From the NCBI GenBank assembly GCA_964400125.1, contig CAYNSR010000001.1, positions 124,001 through 188,000 on the forward strand: a DNA stretch of 64,000 nucleotides. The letters run 5' to 3'. Shown piece after piece: positions 33,651 to 41,289 of this stretch; position 1 is the stretch's first letter; every line of letters begins with the position of its first letter. The notes beneath the pieces were generated by a model. It worked only from the letters and a program-made list of their open reading frames with translations, was not told the origin of the DNA and searched no databases. The position numbers and the translations under genes were made by a program. The stretch comes from Micavibrio sp964400125 (GTDB lineage Bacteria > Pseudomonadota > Alphaproteobacteria > Micavibrionales > Micavibrionaceae).

Positions 33651-33779
33651 ATGACGAACAAACCCAGCGATACCAACAAAAGTAGCAGCAGCAGACCCGG
33701 CAGCGCCAAAAACCCGCCGCAGTCCGGCAGCGCAAAACAAAGAGGTGGAGACTCATCTTCACGTCAGGGCAACCGCTAA
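33651..33779 (+). CDS. 42-residue Ser/Lys/Gln-rich peptide
   Basis: An ATG at 33651 follows AAGGAG with 6-nt spacing, opens a 42-codon frame (MTNKPSDTNKSSSSRPGS...) and ends at TAA 33777-33779, directly before a terminator. The peptide is basic, hydrophilic and low-complexity with no hydrophobic residues to speak of, so it would be disordered. It lies on the plus strand between prpD and prpC, both on the minus strand. A strong ribosome site plus terminator argues for a real expressed small gene; function unknown. Confidence 0.6.
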   Translation: MTNKPSDTNKSSSSRPGSAKNPPQSGSAKQRGGDSSSRQGNR

Positions 33780-33795
33780 GGTCCGCCCAGCCTTG

Positions 33796-33837
33796 AAAAG
33801 CCGGGACGGGTTCCCCCACCCTTCCCGGCCTTTTTTT
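33796..33837 (+). terminator. Intrinsic terminator after the 42-residue gene
   Basis: A 7-bp G+C stem (33800-33806 with 33823-33829) is followed by a run of seven T on the plus strand. On the minus strand it also lies just after the prpC stop (33840) with a shorter T-run, so it may work in both directions. Confidence 0.75.
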
Positions 33838-33839
33838 GG

Positions 33840-34982
33840 CTAACGCTTTTCGAGCGGGATGAATTTGCGGGTGTTCGGGCCTGTGTAATCGGCACTCGGA
33901 CGGATCAGCTTGTTATTGGCGCGCTGTTCCATGATATGCGCCGCCCACCCGGCAACGCGGCTCATGACGAAGATCGGCGTGAACAGGGGAGTCGGAATTC
34001 CCATGAAATGATAAACCGACGCCGAATAAAAATCGAGATTGGGAAAGAGCCGCTTTTCCTTCCACATCAGCGTTTCAATCGCCTCGGACACCGGATAGAG
34101 CATTGCGTTCCCGGCATCGTCCGCCAGTTTTTTGGACCACGATTTTATAACCACATTGCGCGGATCGGCCTCCGTGTAAACGCGGTGGCCAAAGCCCATA
34201 ATCAGGTCTTTATTGGCGATCATCGCCGCCACACCGGAACGGGCATCATCGGGGCTGGAAAATTTTGAAATCAACTCCATCGCGGCCTCGTTCGCACCAC
34301 CATGCAACGGACCACGCAGCGCCCCGATCGCCCCGGTCACCGCCGAATAAATATCAGACCGTGTCGATGCGATCGTGCGCGCGGTGAAGGTCGATGCATT
34401 AAATTCATGTTCCGCATACAAAATCAGAGAAACATTCATCGCCCTGACATGTAATGCGGACGGAACACTGCCGTGCAGAAGGGTGAGGAAATGCCCGGCA
34501 ACGCCGTCGGCATCTGTCATGGTTTCAATGCGTTTCCCCGTGCGGCTGAAATGCCACCAATAGGCCAGAATGCCGGGATACAGGCCCAGCAGGCGGTCGG
34601 TAATTTTGATCTGGTCGTTTTTATCATCTTCCGGCTCAATCGTGCCGAGATATGATGTGGCGGTGCGCATCACATCCATCGGGTGCGCGTCCGCCGGGAT
34701 CAGTTCAAGAACGTCTTTGAGATCGGTCGGGACTTCACGCATGGACTGGAGCTGGCGCTTGTACCCGGCAAGATGGGTAATATTGGGCAGTTCACCATGC
34801 ACCAGCAAATAGGCCACTTCTTCAAAACACGCATGCTCTGCCAGTTCGTAAATCGAATAGCCCCGATATTCGAGCGTATGCGCCCCGCCTGCGGCGGAAA
34901 TTTGCGTCTCTCCGGCAACAATTCCGGCAAGACCGCCGGTTTTTTTCTTCACGGGTGAATCTACGGCGGCAGTTGCGGTCAT
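33840..34982 (-). CDS. prpC: 2-methylcitrate synthase (citrate synthase family)
   Basis: 380 residues. The N-terminus KKKTGGLAGIVAGETQISAAG followed by LEYRGYSIYELA is characteristic of methylcitrate synthases rather than the larger gram-negative citrate synthase. Catalytic residues lie in GPLHGGANEAAME (His) and GFGHRVYTEADPR (His, with Arg), and a later Asp is in LDFYSASVYH. It joins propionyl-CoA and oxaloacetate. The ATG at 34982 excludes a 27-residue extension without family similarity. Grouping with prpB and prpD supports the methylcitrate role; residual citrate synthase activity is common. Confidence 0.9.
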   Translation of the reverse strand: MTATAAVDSPVKKKTGGLAGIVAGETQISAAGGAHTLEYRGYSIYELAEHACFEEVAYLLVHGELPNITHLAGYKRQLQSMREVPTDLKDVLELIPADAHPMDVMRTATSYLGTIEPEDDKNDQIKITDRLLGLYPGILAYWWHFSRTGKRIETMTDADGVAGHFLTLLHGSVPSALHVRAMNVSLILYAEHEFNASTFTARTIASTRSDIYSAVTGAIGALRGPLHGGANEAAMELISKFSSPDDARSGVAAMIANKDLIMGFGHRVYTEADPRNVVIKSWSKKLADDAGNAMLYPVSEAIETLMWKEKRLFPNLDFYSASVYHFMGIPTPLFTPIFVMSRVAGWAAHIMEQRANNKLIRPSADYTGPNTRKFIPLEKR

Positions 34983-35141
34983 GTGTGTCTCCCTTTTGTC
35001 TCTTTCGTAACAGGAACCATCCGGCTTGTCTTGCCCTGATAAGGGTATTTCCTGATCTTTCAACGACCTTTGAAAAAGTTTGACATTCTTTAAAAATTGC
35101 CATAATTATAAAATGCGTTCTAACGCTCACAGGGAAAAATT

Positions 35142-35615
35142 ATGCTTAAAAAACCATTTATCGCTGCCACCCTTGCCCTTCTTACCTCTGCGACCTTCGC
35201 AACAAACGGAAATGAAGGGCCGGATGTGGCACCGCATTTTACATTTCTTGACCATCAAAACGGCAACACCCCCGTGGCGACGCTCTTCGTCTCACCGCGC
35301 GGGGAAGTCGTCGTCACCCCCAAACGGGGGGAACAGCACCCTCCCGGCCCGTCTCTGGTGATCCCGTGCAGAACCTATCTGCAGGAACATTTTCTTGATC
35401 ACCGGGAGGATCTGGAGAATGAAGCAGAAATAATGGGCGTCGTACCGCAATCCAAAACAGATGTGAATATTGCTCGACACACCGTCGCGGCGATTGAATT
35501 TACGCTTGCGCAATGTGAAAAACACTTGAAAACTGATTTTTCAAATAAGGTTTACACTGATCTGCAAACACTGAAACAAAGCATCAGCAAAATCGAAATA
35601 AGACCCGGGTCATAG
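35142..35615 (+). CDS. Hypothetical exported protein
   Basis: 157 residues with a signal peptide (MLKKPFIAATLALLTSATFA, cleavage near residue 20). The mature protein has two cysteines (IPCRTYL and AQCEKHL), which could form a periplasmic disulfide, and a helical C-terminal half. It lies on the plus strand between prpC and a minus-strand exported Cys-containing protein, the two stops facing each other about 4 bp apart. Family not recognised. Confidence 0.6.
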   Translation: MLKKPFIAATLALLTSATFATNGNEGPDVAPHFTFLDHQNGNTPVATLFVSPRGEVVVTPKRGEQHPPGPSLVIPCRTYLQEHFLDHREDLENEAEIMGVVPQSKTDVNIARHTVAAIEFTLAQCEKHLKTDFSNKVYTDLQTLKQSISKIEIRPGS

Positions 35616-35619
35616 CCCC

Positions 35620-36000
35620 TTATTCCTGCACACATTGCGGGATATTTTCGCCGTCGCCATACACATGCGCGCCATATTCGGTGAGAATGCCAGTATAGAC
35701 GATATCGCCTTCATACTGGCTGAACAAGGCCTGAAAATCACACCCTATGGCGCTGCATCTGTATTCGGCCATTGTCGCATCGATGAACGCGTCACGTTCT
35801 TCGTCATAAGCCTCTTCCCCCGCGAAGTAGGCGCATAGATTGACACGGTTCATCCAGTTCTGGATATCTTCCGGACACGCCTCCATGTCATGGGGCGCGG
35901 TATAGGAAAACGGCTCTTCGGTCATGCATTTTGCCTGTGCCGCCGTACAGACAAAGAGCAGAAAAGCCAGTAAGGCCATCATTGAAAAAAAGGACTTCAT
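35620..36000 (-). CDS. Hypothetical exported cysteine-containing protein
   Basis: 126 residues from the ATG at 36000 (129 from an alternative ATG at 36009). Signal peptide KSFFSMMALLAFLLFVCTAAQA. The mature part has about six cysteines (AKCMTEE, EACPEDI, NLCAYF, YRCSAIGC, IPQCVQE), compatible with three disulfides in the periplasm. The start lies within 15 bp of the prpB stop, so it is probably transcribed with prpB. Not recognised. Confidence 0.6.
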   Translation of the reverse strand: MKSFFSMMALLAFLLFVCTAAQAKCMTEEPFSYTAPHDMEACPEDIQNWMNRVNLCAYFAGEEAYDEERDAFIDATMAEYRCSAIGCDFQALFSQYEGDIVYTGILTEYGAHVYGDGENIPQCVQE

Positions 36001-36013
36001 TCGCGGCATTCTC

Positions 36014-36880
36014 TTACTTATCCTTATGGAACAATTGATCCAGCTTTTCCTCATAAGCGTGGTAACCGAGAACCTTATAAAGATCCTCACGCGTTTGCAT
36101 GTACGGCACCACGGATTTTTGCGTTCCTTCCTTACGGATCGCGCCGTAAACCACTTCAGCGGCCTTGCTCATGGCGCGGAAGGCGCTTAACGGGTAGAGC
36201 GCCATATCGACGCCGACCTGTGCCAATTGCGTGGTGGTGTAGTAATCGGTCTTGCCGAATTCGGTCAGGTTGGCCAGCAGCGGCACCTTCACCGCATCCT
36301 TGATTTTCCGGTAATGCGCCAGATCGGTCATCGCCTCGGCAAAGATCATATCAGCACCGCACTCCACATAATAAACGCAACGTTCAATCACCCCGTCCAG
36401 CCTCTCCCCCGCCAGCGCATCAGTCCGGGCCATAATCAGCAAATCGGAACGCGCATCTACCGCCGCTTTGACGCGGTCGCCCATTTCCTCGCGTGAGACC
36501 AGCTCCTTCCCCGGACGATGACCACAACGTTTTTGCGAAACCTGATCCTCGATATGCACACAGGCAACGCCCGCGCGCTCCATCTCCTTCACCGTACGGG
36601 AAATATTGAACGCCCCGCCCCACCCGGTATCGATATCCACCAGCAGGGGCAGATCAACACGCGCCGTGATCCGCCGCGCATCTTCGGTCACATCATTAAG
36701 TGTCGTCATCGCCAGATCCGGCAAGCCATGCGAGGCATTCGCCACGCCCGCACCCGAAAGGTAAAGCGCCCGAAACCCCGCCGCCTGCGCCTGAAGCGCG
36801 GCATAGGCATTGATGGCACCGACGATTTGCAGGGGGTTTTCCGAGGAAAGCGCGGATTTGAAGGCTTGTGAAGGGGTCAT
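36014..36880 (-). CDS. prpB: 2-methylisocitrate lyase
   Basis: 288 residues of the isocitrate-lyase/PEP-mutase barrel. The catalytic loop KRCGHRPGKELVS carries the active cysteine as in E. coli PrpB; DIDTGWGGAFNI and HIEDQV give the Mg2+-binding acids. It splits 2-methylisocitrate into pyruvate and succinate, completing the methylcitrate cycle with prpC and prpD. Upstream (36881-37152) are repeats rather than another prp gene, so this begins its transcription unit. Confidence 0.94.
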   Translation of the reverse strand: MTPSQAFKSALSSENPLQIVGAINAYAALQAQAAGFRALYLSGAGVANASHGLPDLAMTTLNDVTEDARRITARVDLPLLVDIDTGWGGAFNISRTVKEMERAGVACVHIEDQVSQKRCGHRPGKELVSREEMGDRVKAAVDARSDLLIMARTDALAGERLDGVIERCVYYVECGADMIFAEAMTDLAHYRKIKDAVKVPLLANLTEFGKTDYYTTTQLAQVGVDMALYPLSAFRAMSKAAEVVYGAIRKEGTQKSVVPYMQTREDLYKVLGYHAYEEKLDQLFHKDK

Positions 36881-37033
36881 TTGAAATTCCTTTTCACGAC
36901 AGAGTACACAGAGAATACGGAGAAGTCACAGGGGCTGAACCTTAAAATTTTCTTGACATAATGATAGGCGGAGTTTATCTGAAGGCAGGGACGTTTTCAG
37001 AGTGAAGGAAAACAAAACTGTTATCCCGGCGTT

Positions 37034-37119
37034 AAACCGTCATCCCGGCGCAAGCCGGGATCTTGTAAACGTTTGAGGAAGAATCGGCCAGATCCCGGCC
37101 TGCGCCGGGATGACAGTTT
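37034..37119. repeat. Intergenic palindromic element with 30-bp arms
   Basis: Arms 37034-37063 and 37090-37119 are reverse complements with two mismatches, separated by 26 bp. Inner ends read AGATCCCGG and outer ends AAACCGTCATCCCGG, the same CATCCCGG core as at 25.7 kb. The 36881-37152 gap also holds an ACAGAGTACACAGAGAATACG-type motif at about 36900 and no gene. Confidence 0.8.
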
Positions 37120-37152
37120 AAAACATAGAAAATCATATCAAAGGATAAAACG

Positions 37153-37872
37153 ATGTTCCAGTCTCTCCGCGGTATTTTCGACACAACAGCAAAACGCGAC
37201 CGCATGATTGGCAGCTTAATCAATTGTGTCAATCAGGATCTTCCACCGTCTTATTACAGTAGTGCTTATAACAGCAGTGCAGCGCCCCTGATTGATTATT
37301 ACGCCCGGAACAATCAGGATGCCACCATCGGCACGGCCCTGCTCTCCGCCATCGATACAGTGAAAATAAAACAGGGGGTCCAGCAAGCGGCCGCAACGGA
37401 ATTGGAATTTATCTTAAAAATGAACGACACCCGGCAGAAAAGAGAAAAAGGATATGGAGCTTTTGAAGAAACACTCAAAACCCTATACAAACGCTTTGAG
37501 AATGATCTGACGGACACGTTGTTTTTGTACCGGAAAGACGAGACCGGTGTGTACGATTTATGGAGTTTAGGTTGCAGCACTGGCGCCAGCGAAAACCGGC
37601 AATTTGCCAATACAACCTGCAATGCGTTTCTGAATACCTGCACACAGTATTTCGACAACATGGCCGTTTCCAATAAATATACCTGCGTGGAGTTTGCTCA
37701 TAAATTTGGCGATCGGGATCAAAAGGAACGAGCATCGCTCCTCGCTGAAAAGCTTCTTCCCCAACTGTATGAGCCGCATCAATTCACCACCATGCTGAAC
37801 ATCGCGCACAATACGCGCGATTATAACAGGCGGGAAGCCCTGCTTGAACGCCTGCGCGCGGCAACACTGTAG
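37153..37872 (+). CDS. Hypothetical soluble helical protein
   Basis: 239 residues with AAAGGA 7 nt before the ATG. Mostly helical, no signal peptide or membrane segment. A cluster of cysteines and polar residues occurs in the middle (LGCSTGASENRQFANTTCNAF...CTQYF). It faces the SDR gene convergently, with 19 bp between the stops, and is preceded by the palindrome at 37034. No family recognised. Confidence 0.55.
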   Translation: MFQSLRGIFDTTAKRDRMIGSLINCVNQDLPPSYYSSAYNSSAAPLIDYYARNNQDATIGTALLSAIDTVKIKQGVQQAAATELEFILKMNDTRQKREKGYGAFEETLKTLYKRFENDLTDTLFLYRKDETGVYDLWSLGCSTGASENRQFANTTCNAFLNTCTQYFDNMAVSNKYTCVEFAHKFGDRDQKERASLLAEKLLPQLYEPHQFTTMLNIAHNTRDYNRREALLERLRAATL

Positions 37873-37891
37873 ATTTGAACGTAACGACGCG

Positions 37892-38644
37892 CTACTTCGC
37901 CGACATTCTTGTCGCACCGTCCAGCCGGATGGCTGTGCCGTTCAGATAAGCATTATCAACGATGTGGAGCGCCAGTTTCGCGAACTCCTCCGGCTTGGCC
38001 ATGCGGCTGGGGAACGGGATATTGGCTTCCAGAGATTTCTGGATTTCCTCGGTCACGCCGCCGATCATTGGCGTGGCGACCGCGCCGGGGGCAATCGCCA
38101 TGACACGGATGCCGACTTTCGCCAGATCACGCGCAGCAGGAAGCGTCATGGCGACGATTCCGCCTTTCGATGCACTATAGGCCACCTGCCCGATTTGTCC
38201 TTCCCATGCGGCGATGGAGGCCGCGTTGAGAATAACACCGCGCTCGCCATCATCATTCAACGGATCAAGCCCGGACATTTTCCCCGCGACAAGGCGCATG
38301 GTATTATACGTTCCGACCAGATTGACATTGATGACCTTCATAAAATGGTCGAGGTCCGCCGGACCATCGCGCCCGACGATGCGTTTTCCAAGAAGAATTC
38401 CAGCACAGTTGACCAGGACGCGGGGGTTAGCCGATTTTTCCAGTGCGGCTTTGATACTGACCTCATTCGTCACGTCACATTGTATGGCCGTGCCGCCAAT
38501 GTCCTTGGCCACGGATTGCGCATTGGCAAGGTTCATGTCCCATAGGATCACTTTCGCACCCGCCGCCGCGAAGACCCGCGCCGTCGCCGCTCCCATGCCC
38601 GACCCGCCGCCGGTGATGATGGCTGTTTGATTTTTAATATCCAT
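37892..38644 (-). CDS. Short-chain dehydrogenase, HSD10/3-hydroxyacyl-CoA dehydrogenase type
   Basis: 250 residues. NAD-binding motif TGGGSGMGAATA, NCAG and the catalytic YSASKGG with upstream Ser (NAASIAAWEGQIGQVAYSASK) are intact. Features such as CAGI, VINVNLVGTYN and RVMAIAPGAVATPM with the C-terminal YLNGTAIRLDGATRM match bacterial homologues of HSD17B10, which oxidise 3-hydroxy-2-methylbutyryl-CoA in isoleucine breakdown and other 3-hydroxyacyl-CoAs. AGGAG precedes the ATG. It follows the acyl-CoA dehydrogenase gene after a 281-bp repeat-filled gap. Confidence 0.87.
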   Translation of the reverse strand: MDIKNQTAIITGGGSGMGAATARVFAAAGAKVILWDMNLANAQSVAKDIGGTAIQCDVTNEVSIKAALEKSANPRVLVNCAGILLGKRIVGRDGPADLDHFMKVINVNLVGTYNTMRLVAGKMSGLDPLNDDGERGVILNAASIAAWEGQIGQVAYSASKGGIVAMTLPAARDLAKVGIRVMAIAPGAVATPMIGGVTEEIQKSLEANIPFPSRMAKPEEFAKLALHIVDNAYLNGTAIRLDGATRMSAK

Positions 38645-38661
38645 CTGTCACTCCTAAAAAT

Positions 38662-38918
38662 AAACCACTAAGACACTAAGGACACCAAGATTTTTTTACA
38701 ACTGTTCTCCCCAAGAAGGGGAACCTTCGTGATTCTTCGTGTCTATTTCAAAACCCCATCCCCGGCGTCATTCCCCGAATTTTTGTTTGCAAAAATTCTA
38801 GGGGAATCCATGAGTATCAATATCTTATGGCTTGCCTTAGAATTTTCCTTGCGGAAAATTCAGGCAATGACGATACAATTTATGAGTTTTGAAACAGACT
38901 CTTAGCGCCTTAGTGGTT
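38662..38918. repeat. Nested inverted repeats between the dehydrogenase and SDR genes
   Basis: An outer imperfect inverted repeat (38662-38680 with 38901-38918, AACCACTAAG type) encloses an inner palindrome 38766-38872 whose ends are CGTCATT/AATGACG. Within that are two further hairpins, 38777-38798 and 38840-38861, each with a GAATTTT stem. The layering suggests one repeat inserted into another. No gene is present. Confidence 0.75.
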
Positions 38919-38925
38919 AACATTC

Positions 38926-40056
38926 TTACTTCACAATCTCCCGCGCAATCACCATACGCTGGATATCACTTGTCCCCTCATAAATCGTGCTGACGCGGCA
39001 ATCGCGGTAAATGCGCTCCAGCGGAAAATCGCGAAGATAACCGTATCCGCCGTGAATCTGGATTGCATCATGAATAACGCGTTCGGCCATTTCGCTGGCA
39101 AAGAGTTTCGCCATACAGGCTTCTTTTTTGCAAGACACCCCTGCGTCGCGCAAACGGGCCGTGTGGTGCAGCATTTGCCTTGCCACCTCAATCTGCGTCG
39201 CCATATCCGCCAGCCTGAAGGCAACGGCCTGATGCGCGACAAGATTTTCTCCGAAAGTCTTGCGCTCCTGCGCGTATTGGAGGGCAGCCTCATACGCCGC
39301 GCGCGCCATGCCGATGGATTGCGCGGCAATGCCGAGACGTCCGCCTTCCAGATTGGCAAGGGCAATCGCATATCCCTGCCCCTCTTCCCCCAAACGGTTG
39401 CCTGCGGGGACGCGCATGGATTCAAAAACCAGTGCGCAAGTATCCGACGCATGCTGGCCCATCTTGTCCTCGACCCGGGCGACGACATATCCGGGCGTAT
39501 CCGTGGGAACGATAAAGGCAGACATGCCTTTCTTCCCCATCGCAGGATCGGTCACGGCGAAAATAATCGCGACATCCCCGTTTTTTCCCGATGTAATAAA
39601 CTGCTTTGCGCCGCTGATAATATAATCATTCCCGTCACGCACGGCGCGGGTGGTCATGGCCGATGCATCCGACCCCGCCCCCGGTTCCGTCAGGGCGAAG
39701 GCACCGATCATATCGCCGCGTGCCAGCGGCTTCAGAAATTTTTCCTTCTGCGCTTCTGACCCGTATTTGAGAATGCACGTGGAAGACGGCGATGAATGAA
39801 CCGACATGATCGTGGACAAGGCCCCATCGGCGGCGGCAATTTCCTCAACCGCCAGAACGAAAGAAACATAGCCCGTATTCGCACCGTCATAGTTTTCGGG
39901 AATCAACATCCCGAGCAAGCCGAGATCGGCCATGGCACGGAGTTCATCTTTGGGAAACACCGCCTCCCGGTCACGCATTGCCGCACCGGGGGCAATGACA
40001 TCGCGGGCGAGTTCATGCGCCATGGTCTGGATCAGTTTTTGTTCTTCTATAAGCAT
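38926..40056 (-). CDS. Acyl-CoA dehydrogenase (short/branched-chain type)
   Basis: 376 residues. FAD and substrate motifs FALTEPGAGSDASAM and QFITSGKNGDVAI are present, and the catalytic Glu lies in STIYEGTSDIQ, the usual place for short- and medium-chain enzymes (contrast ivd at 14018). It introduces the 2,3 double bond into an acyl-CoA and reduces ETF. Linked with a thiolase (3-bp gap, same operon) and the HSD10-like SDR, it may act on 2-methylbutyryl-CoA or short straight chains; the exact substrate is inferred. Confidence 0.9.
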   Translation of the reverse strand: MLIEEQKLIQTMAHELARDVIAPGAAMRDREAVFPKDELRAMADLGLLGMLIPENYDGANTGYVSFVLAVEEIAAADGALSTIMSVHSSPSSTCILKYGSEAQKEKFLKPLARGDMIGAFALTEPGAGSDASAMTTRAVRDGNDYIISGAKQFITSGKNGDVAIIFAVTDPAMGKKGMSAFIVPTDTPGYVVARVEDKMGQHASDTCALVFESMRVPAGNRLGEEGQGYAIALANLEGGRLGIAAQSIGMARAAYEAALQYAQERKTFGENLVAHQAVAFRLADMATQIEVARQMLHHTARLRDAGVSCKKEACMAKLFASEMAERVIHDAIQIHGGYGYLRDFPLERIYRDCRVSTIYEGTSDIQRMVIAREIVK

Positions 40057-40059
40057 AGA

Positions 40060-41217
40060 TTAACACTCCACCGCAACGGCAACCGCTTCTCCACCGCCGA
40101 TGCACAAGGTCGCCATGCCACGTTTCAAGTTATTTTTTTCAAGGGCCGCGATCAAGGTAACAAGAACGCGCGCGCCCGATGCGCCGATGGGATGACCCAT
40201 CGCACAGGCCCCGCCATTCACATTCACTTTATCATGCGGCAAACCCAGTTCTTTCATGGCCGCCATGGTCACAACGGCAAAAGCTTCGTTAATTTCAAAC
40301 AAATCGACATCGCCAAGGCCCCATCCTGTCTTTTCCGACAACGCGGTCAATGCGCCGACTGGGGCCGTCGTGAACCATGCCGGAGCTTGCGCAAAAGTCG
40401 CATGACCCCTGATGGTGGCGTGGATTTTTAGTCCGCGTTTTTTGGCCTCGGATTCACGCATCAGCACCAGCGCCGCCGCCCCGTCGGAAATCGAGCTGGC
40501 ATTGGCGGCGGTAACCGTGCCATCAGCCTTGAAGGCAGGTTTCAGGGTCGGAATTTTATCAGGACGCGCCTTGCCCGGTTGTTCATCAATGGAAATTGTC
40601 TTGTCTTTCACTGTGACGGATGCAATCTCCGCCGCGAAATCAGCTTTTTGTGCCCGTTTCAGGGACTCAATTGCAAAATCATCCTGCTGCTGGCGCGTGA
40701 AGCCGTATTTCTCTGCGCAAAGCTCGGCGAACACCCCCATCAACTTGCCCTTGTCATAGGCGTCTTCCAGCCCGTCAAGAAACATATGATCCATCGCCTG
40801 AGCATGACCCATCCGCATCCCGCCGCGCGCCTTGGGCAACAGGTATGGCGCATTGGTCATGCTTTCCATCCCACCCGCGACCATCACTTCGTTCGTGCCG
40901 GCCAGAATAATATCATGCGCCAACATCACGGCCTTCAGCCCGGACCCACACATCTTGTTGATCGTTGTGCACCCGACCGATGGCGGAATGCCCGCCCCGA
41001 TGGATGCCTGCCGCGCCGGGGCCTGTCCCTGCCCGGCGGACAGAACATTACCCATGATGACCTCGTCGATCTCATCCGGTACAACCCCGCTACGCGCAAC
41101 CGCCGCGCGGATCGCCGCAGAGCCAAGCTCCGACGCGGACAGAGAAGAAAAATCCCCCTGAAAACCACCCATGGGTGTCCGGGCATAACCGACGATAACG
41201 ATGGGGTCTAATGACAT
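40060..41217 (-). CDS. Acetyl-CoA C-acetyltransferase (thiolase)
   Basis: 385 residues. The nucleophile is C90 (NKMCGSGLKAV), followed by FEINEAFAV, the GHPIGASGAR histidine and the second cysteine in TLCIGGGEAVA. This is a biosynthetic/degradative thiolase II; it could cleave acetoacetyl-CoA or 2-methylacetoacetyl-CoA. GGAAGGA precedes the ATG. It heads an operon with the acyl-CoA dehydrogenase, and its cleavage of 2-methylacetoacetyl-CoA would deliver propionyl-CoA to the prp genes nearby. The leucine operon also generates acetoacetate, which this enzyme could handle after activation. Confidence 0.92.
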   Translation of the reverse strand: MSLDPIVIVGYARTPMGGFQGDFSSLSASELGSAAIRAAVARSGVVPDEIDEVIMGNVLSAGQGQAPARQASIGAGIPPSVGCTTINKMCGSGLKAVMLAHDIILAGTNEVMVAGGMESMTNAPYLLPKARGGMRMGHAQAMDHMFLDGLEDAYDKGKLMGVFAELCAEKYGFTRQQQDDFAIESLKRAQKADFAAEIASVTVKDKTISIDEQPGKARPDKIPTLKPAFKADGTVTAANASSISDGAAALVLMRESEAKKRGLKIHATIRGHATFAQAPAWFTTAPVGALTALSEKTGWGLGDVDLFEINEAFAVVTMAAMKELGLPHDKVNVNGGACAMGHPIGASGARVLVTLIAALEKNNLKRGMATLCIGGGEAVAVAVEC

Positions 41218-41289
41218 TCTTTATTTCCTTCCGACATCTTTTATCTCCCGGATGGTAACGCCTTTTTTGCAGAGTTCATAAGAAAAAAA

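Noticed and set aside
33439..33654. 71-residue plus-strand frame upstream of the 42-residue gene
   Set aside because: It overlaps the prpD start region on the other strand and lacks a ribosome site; the downstream ATG at 33651 is better placed.
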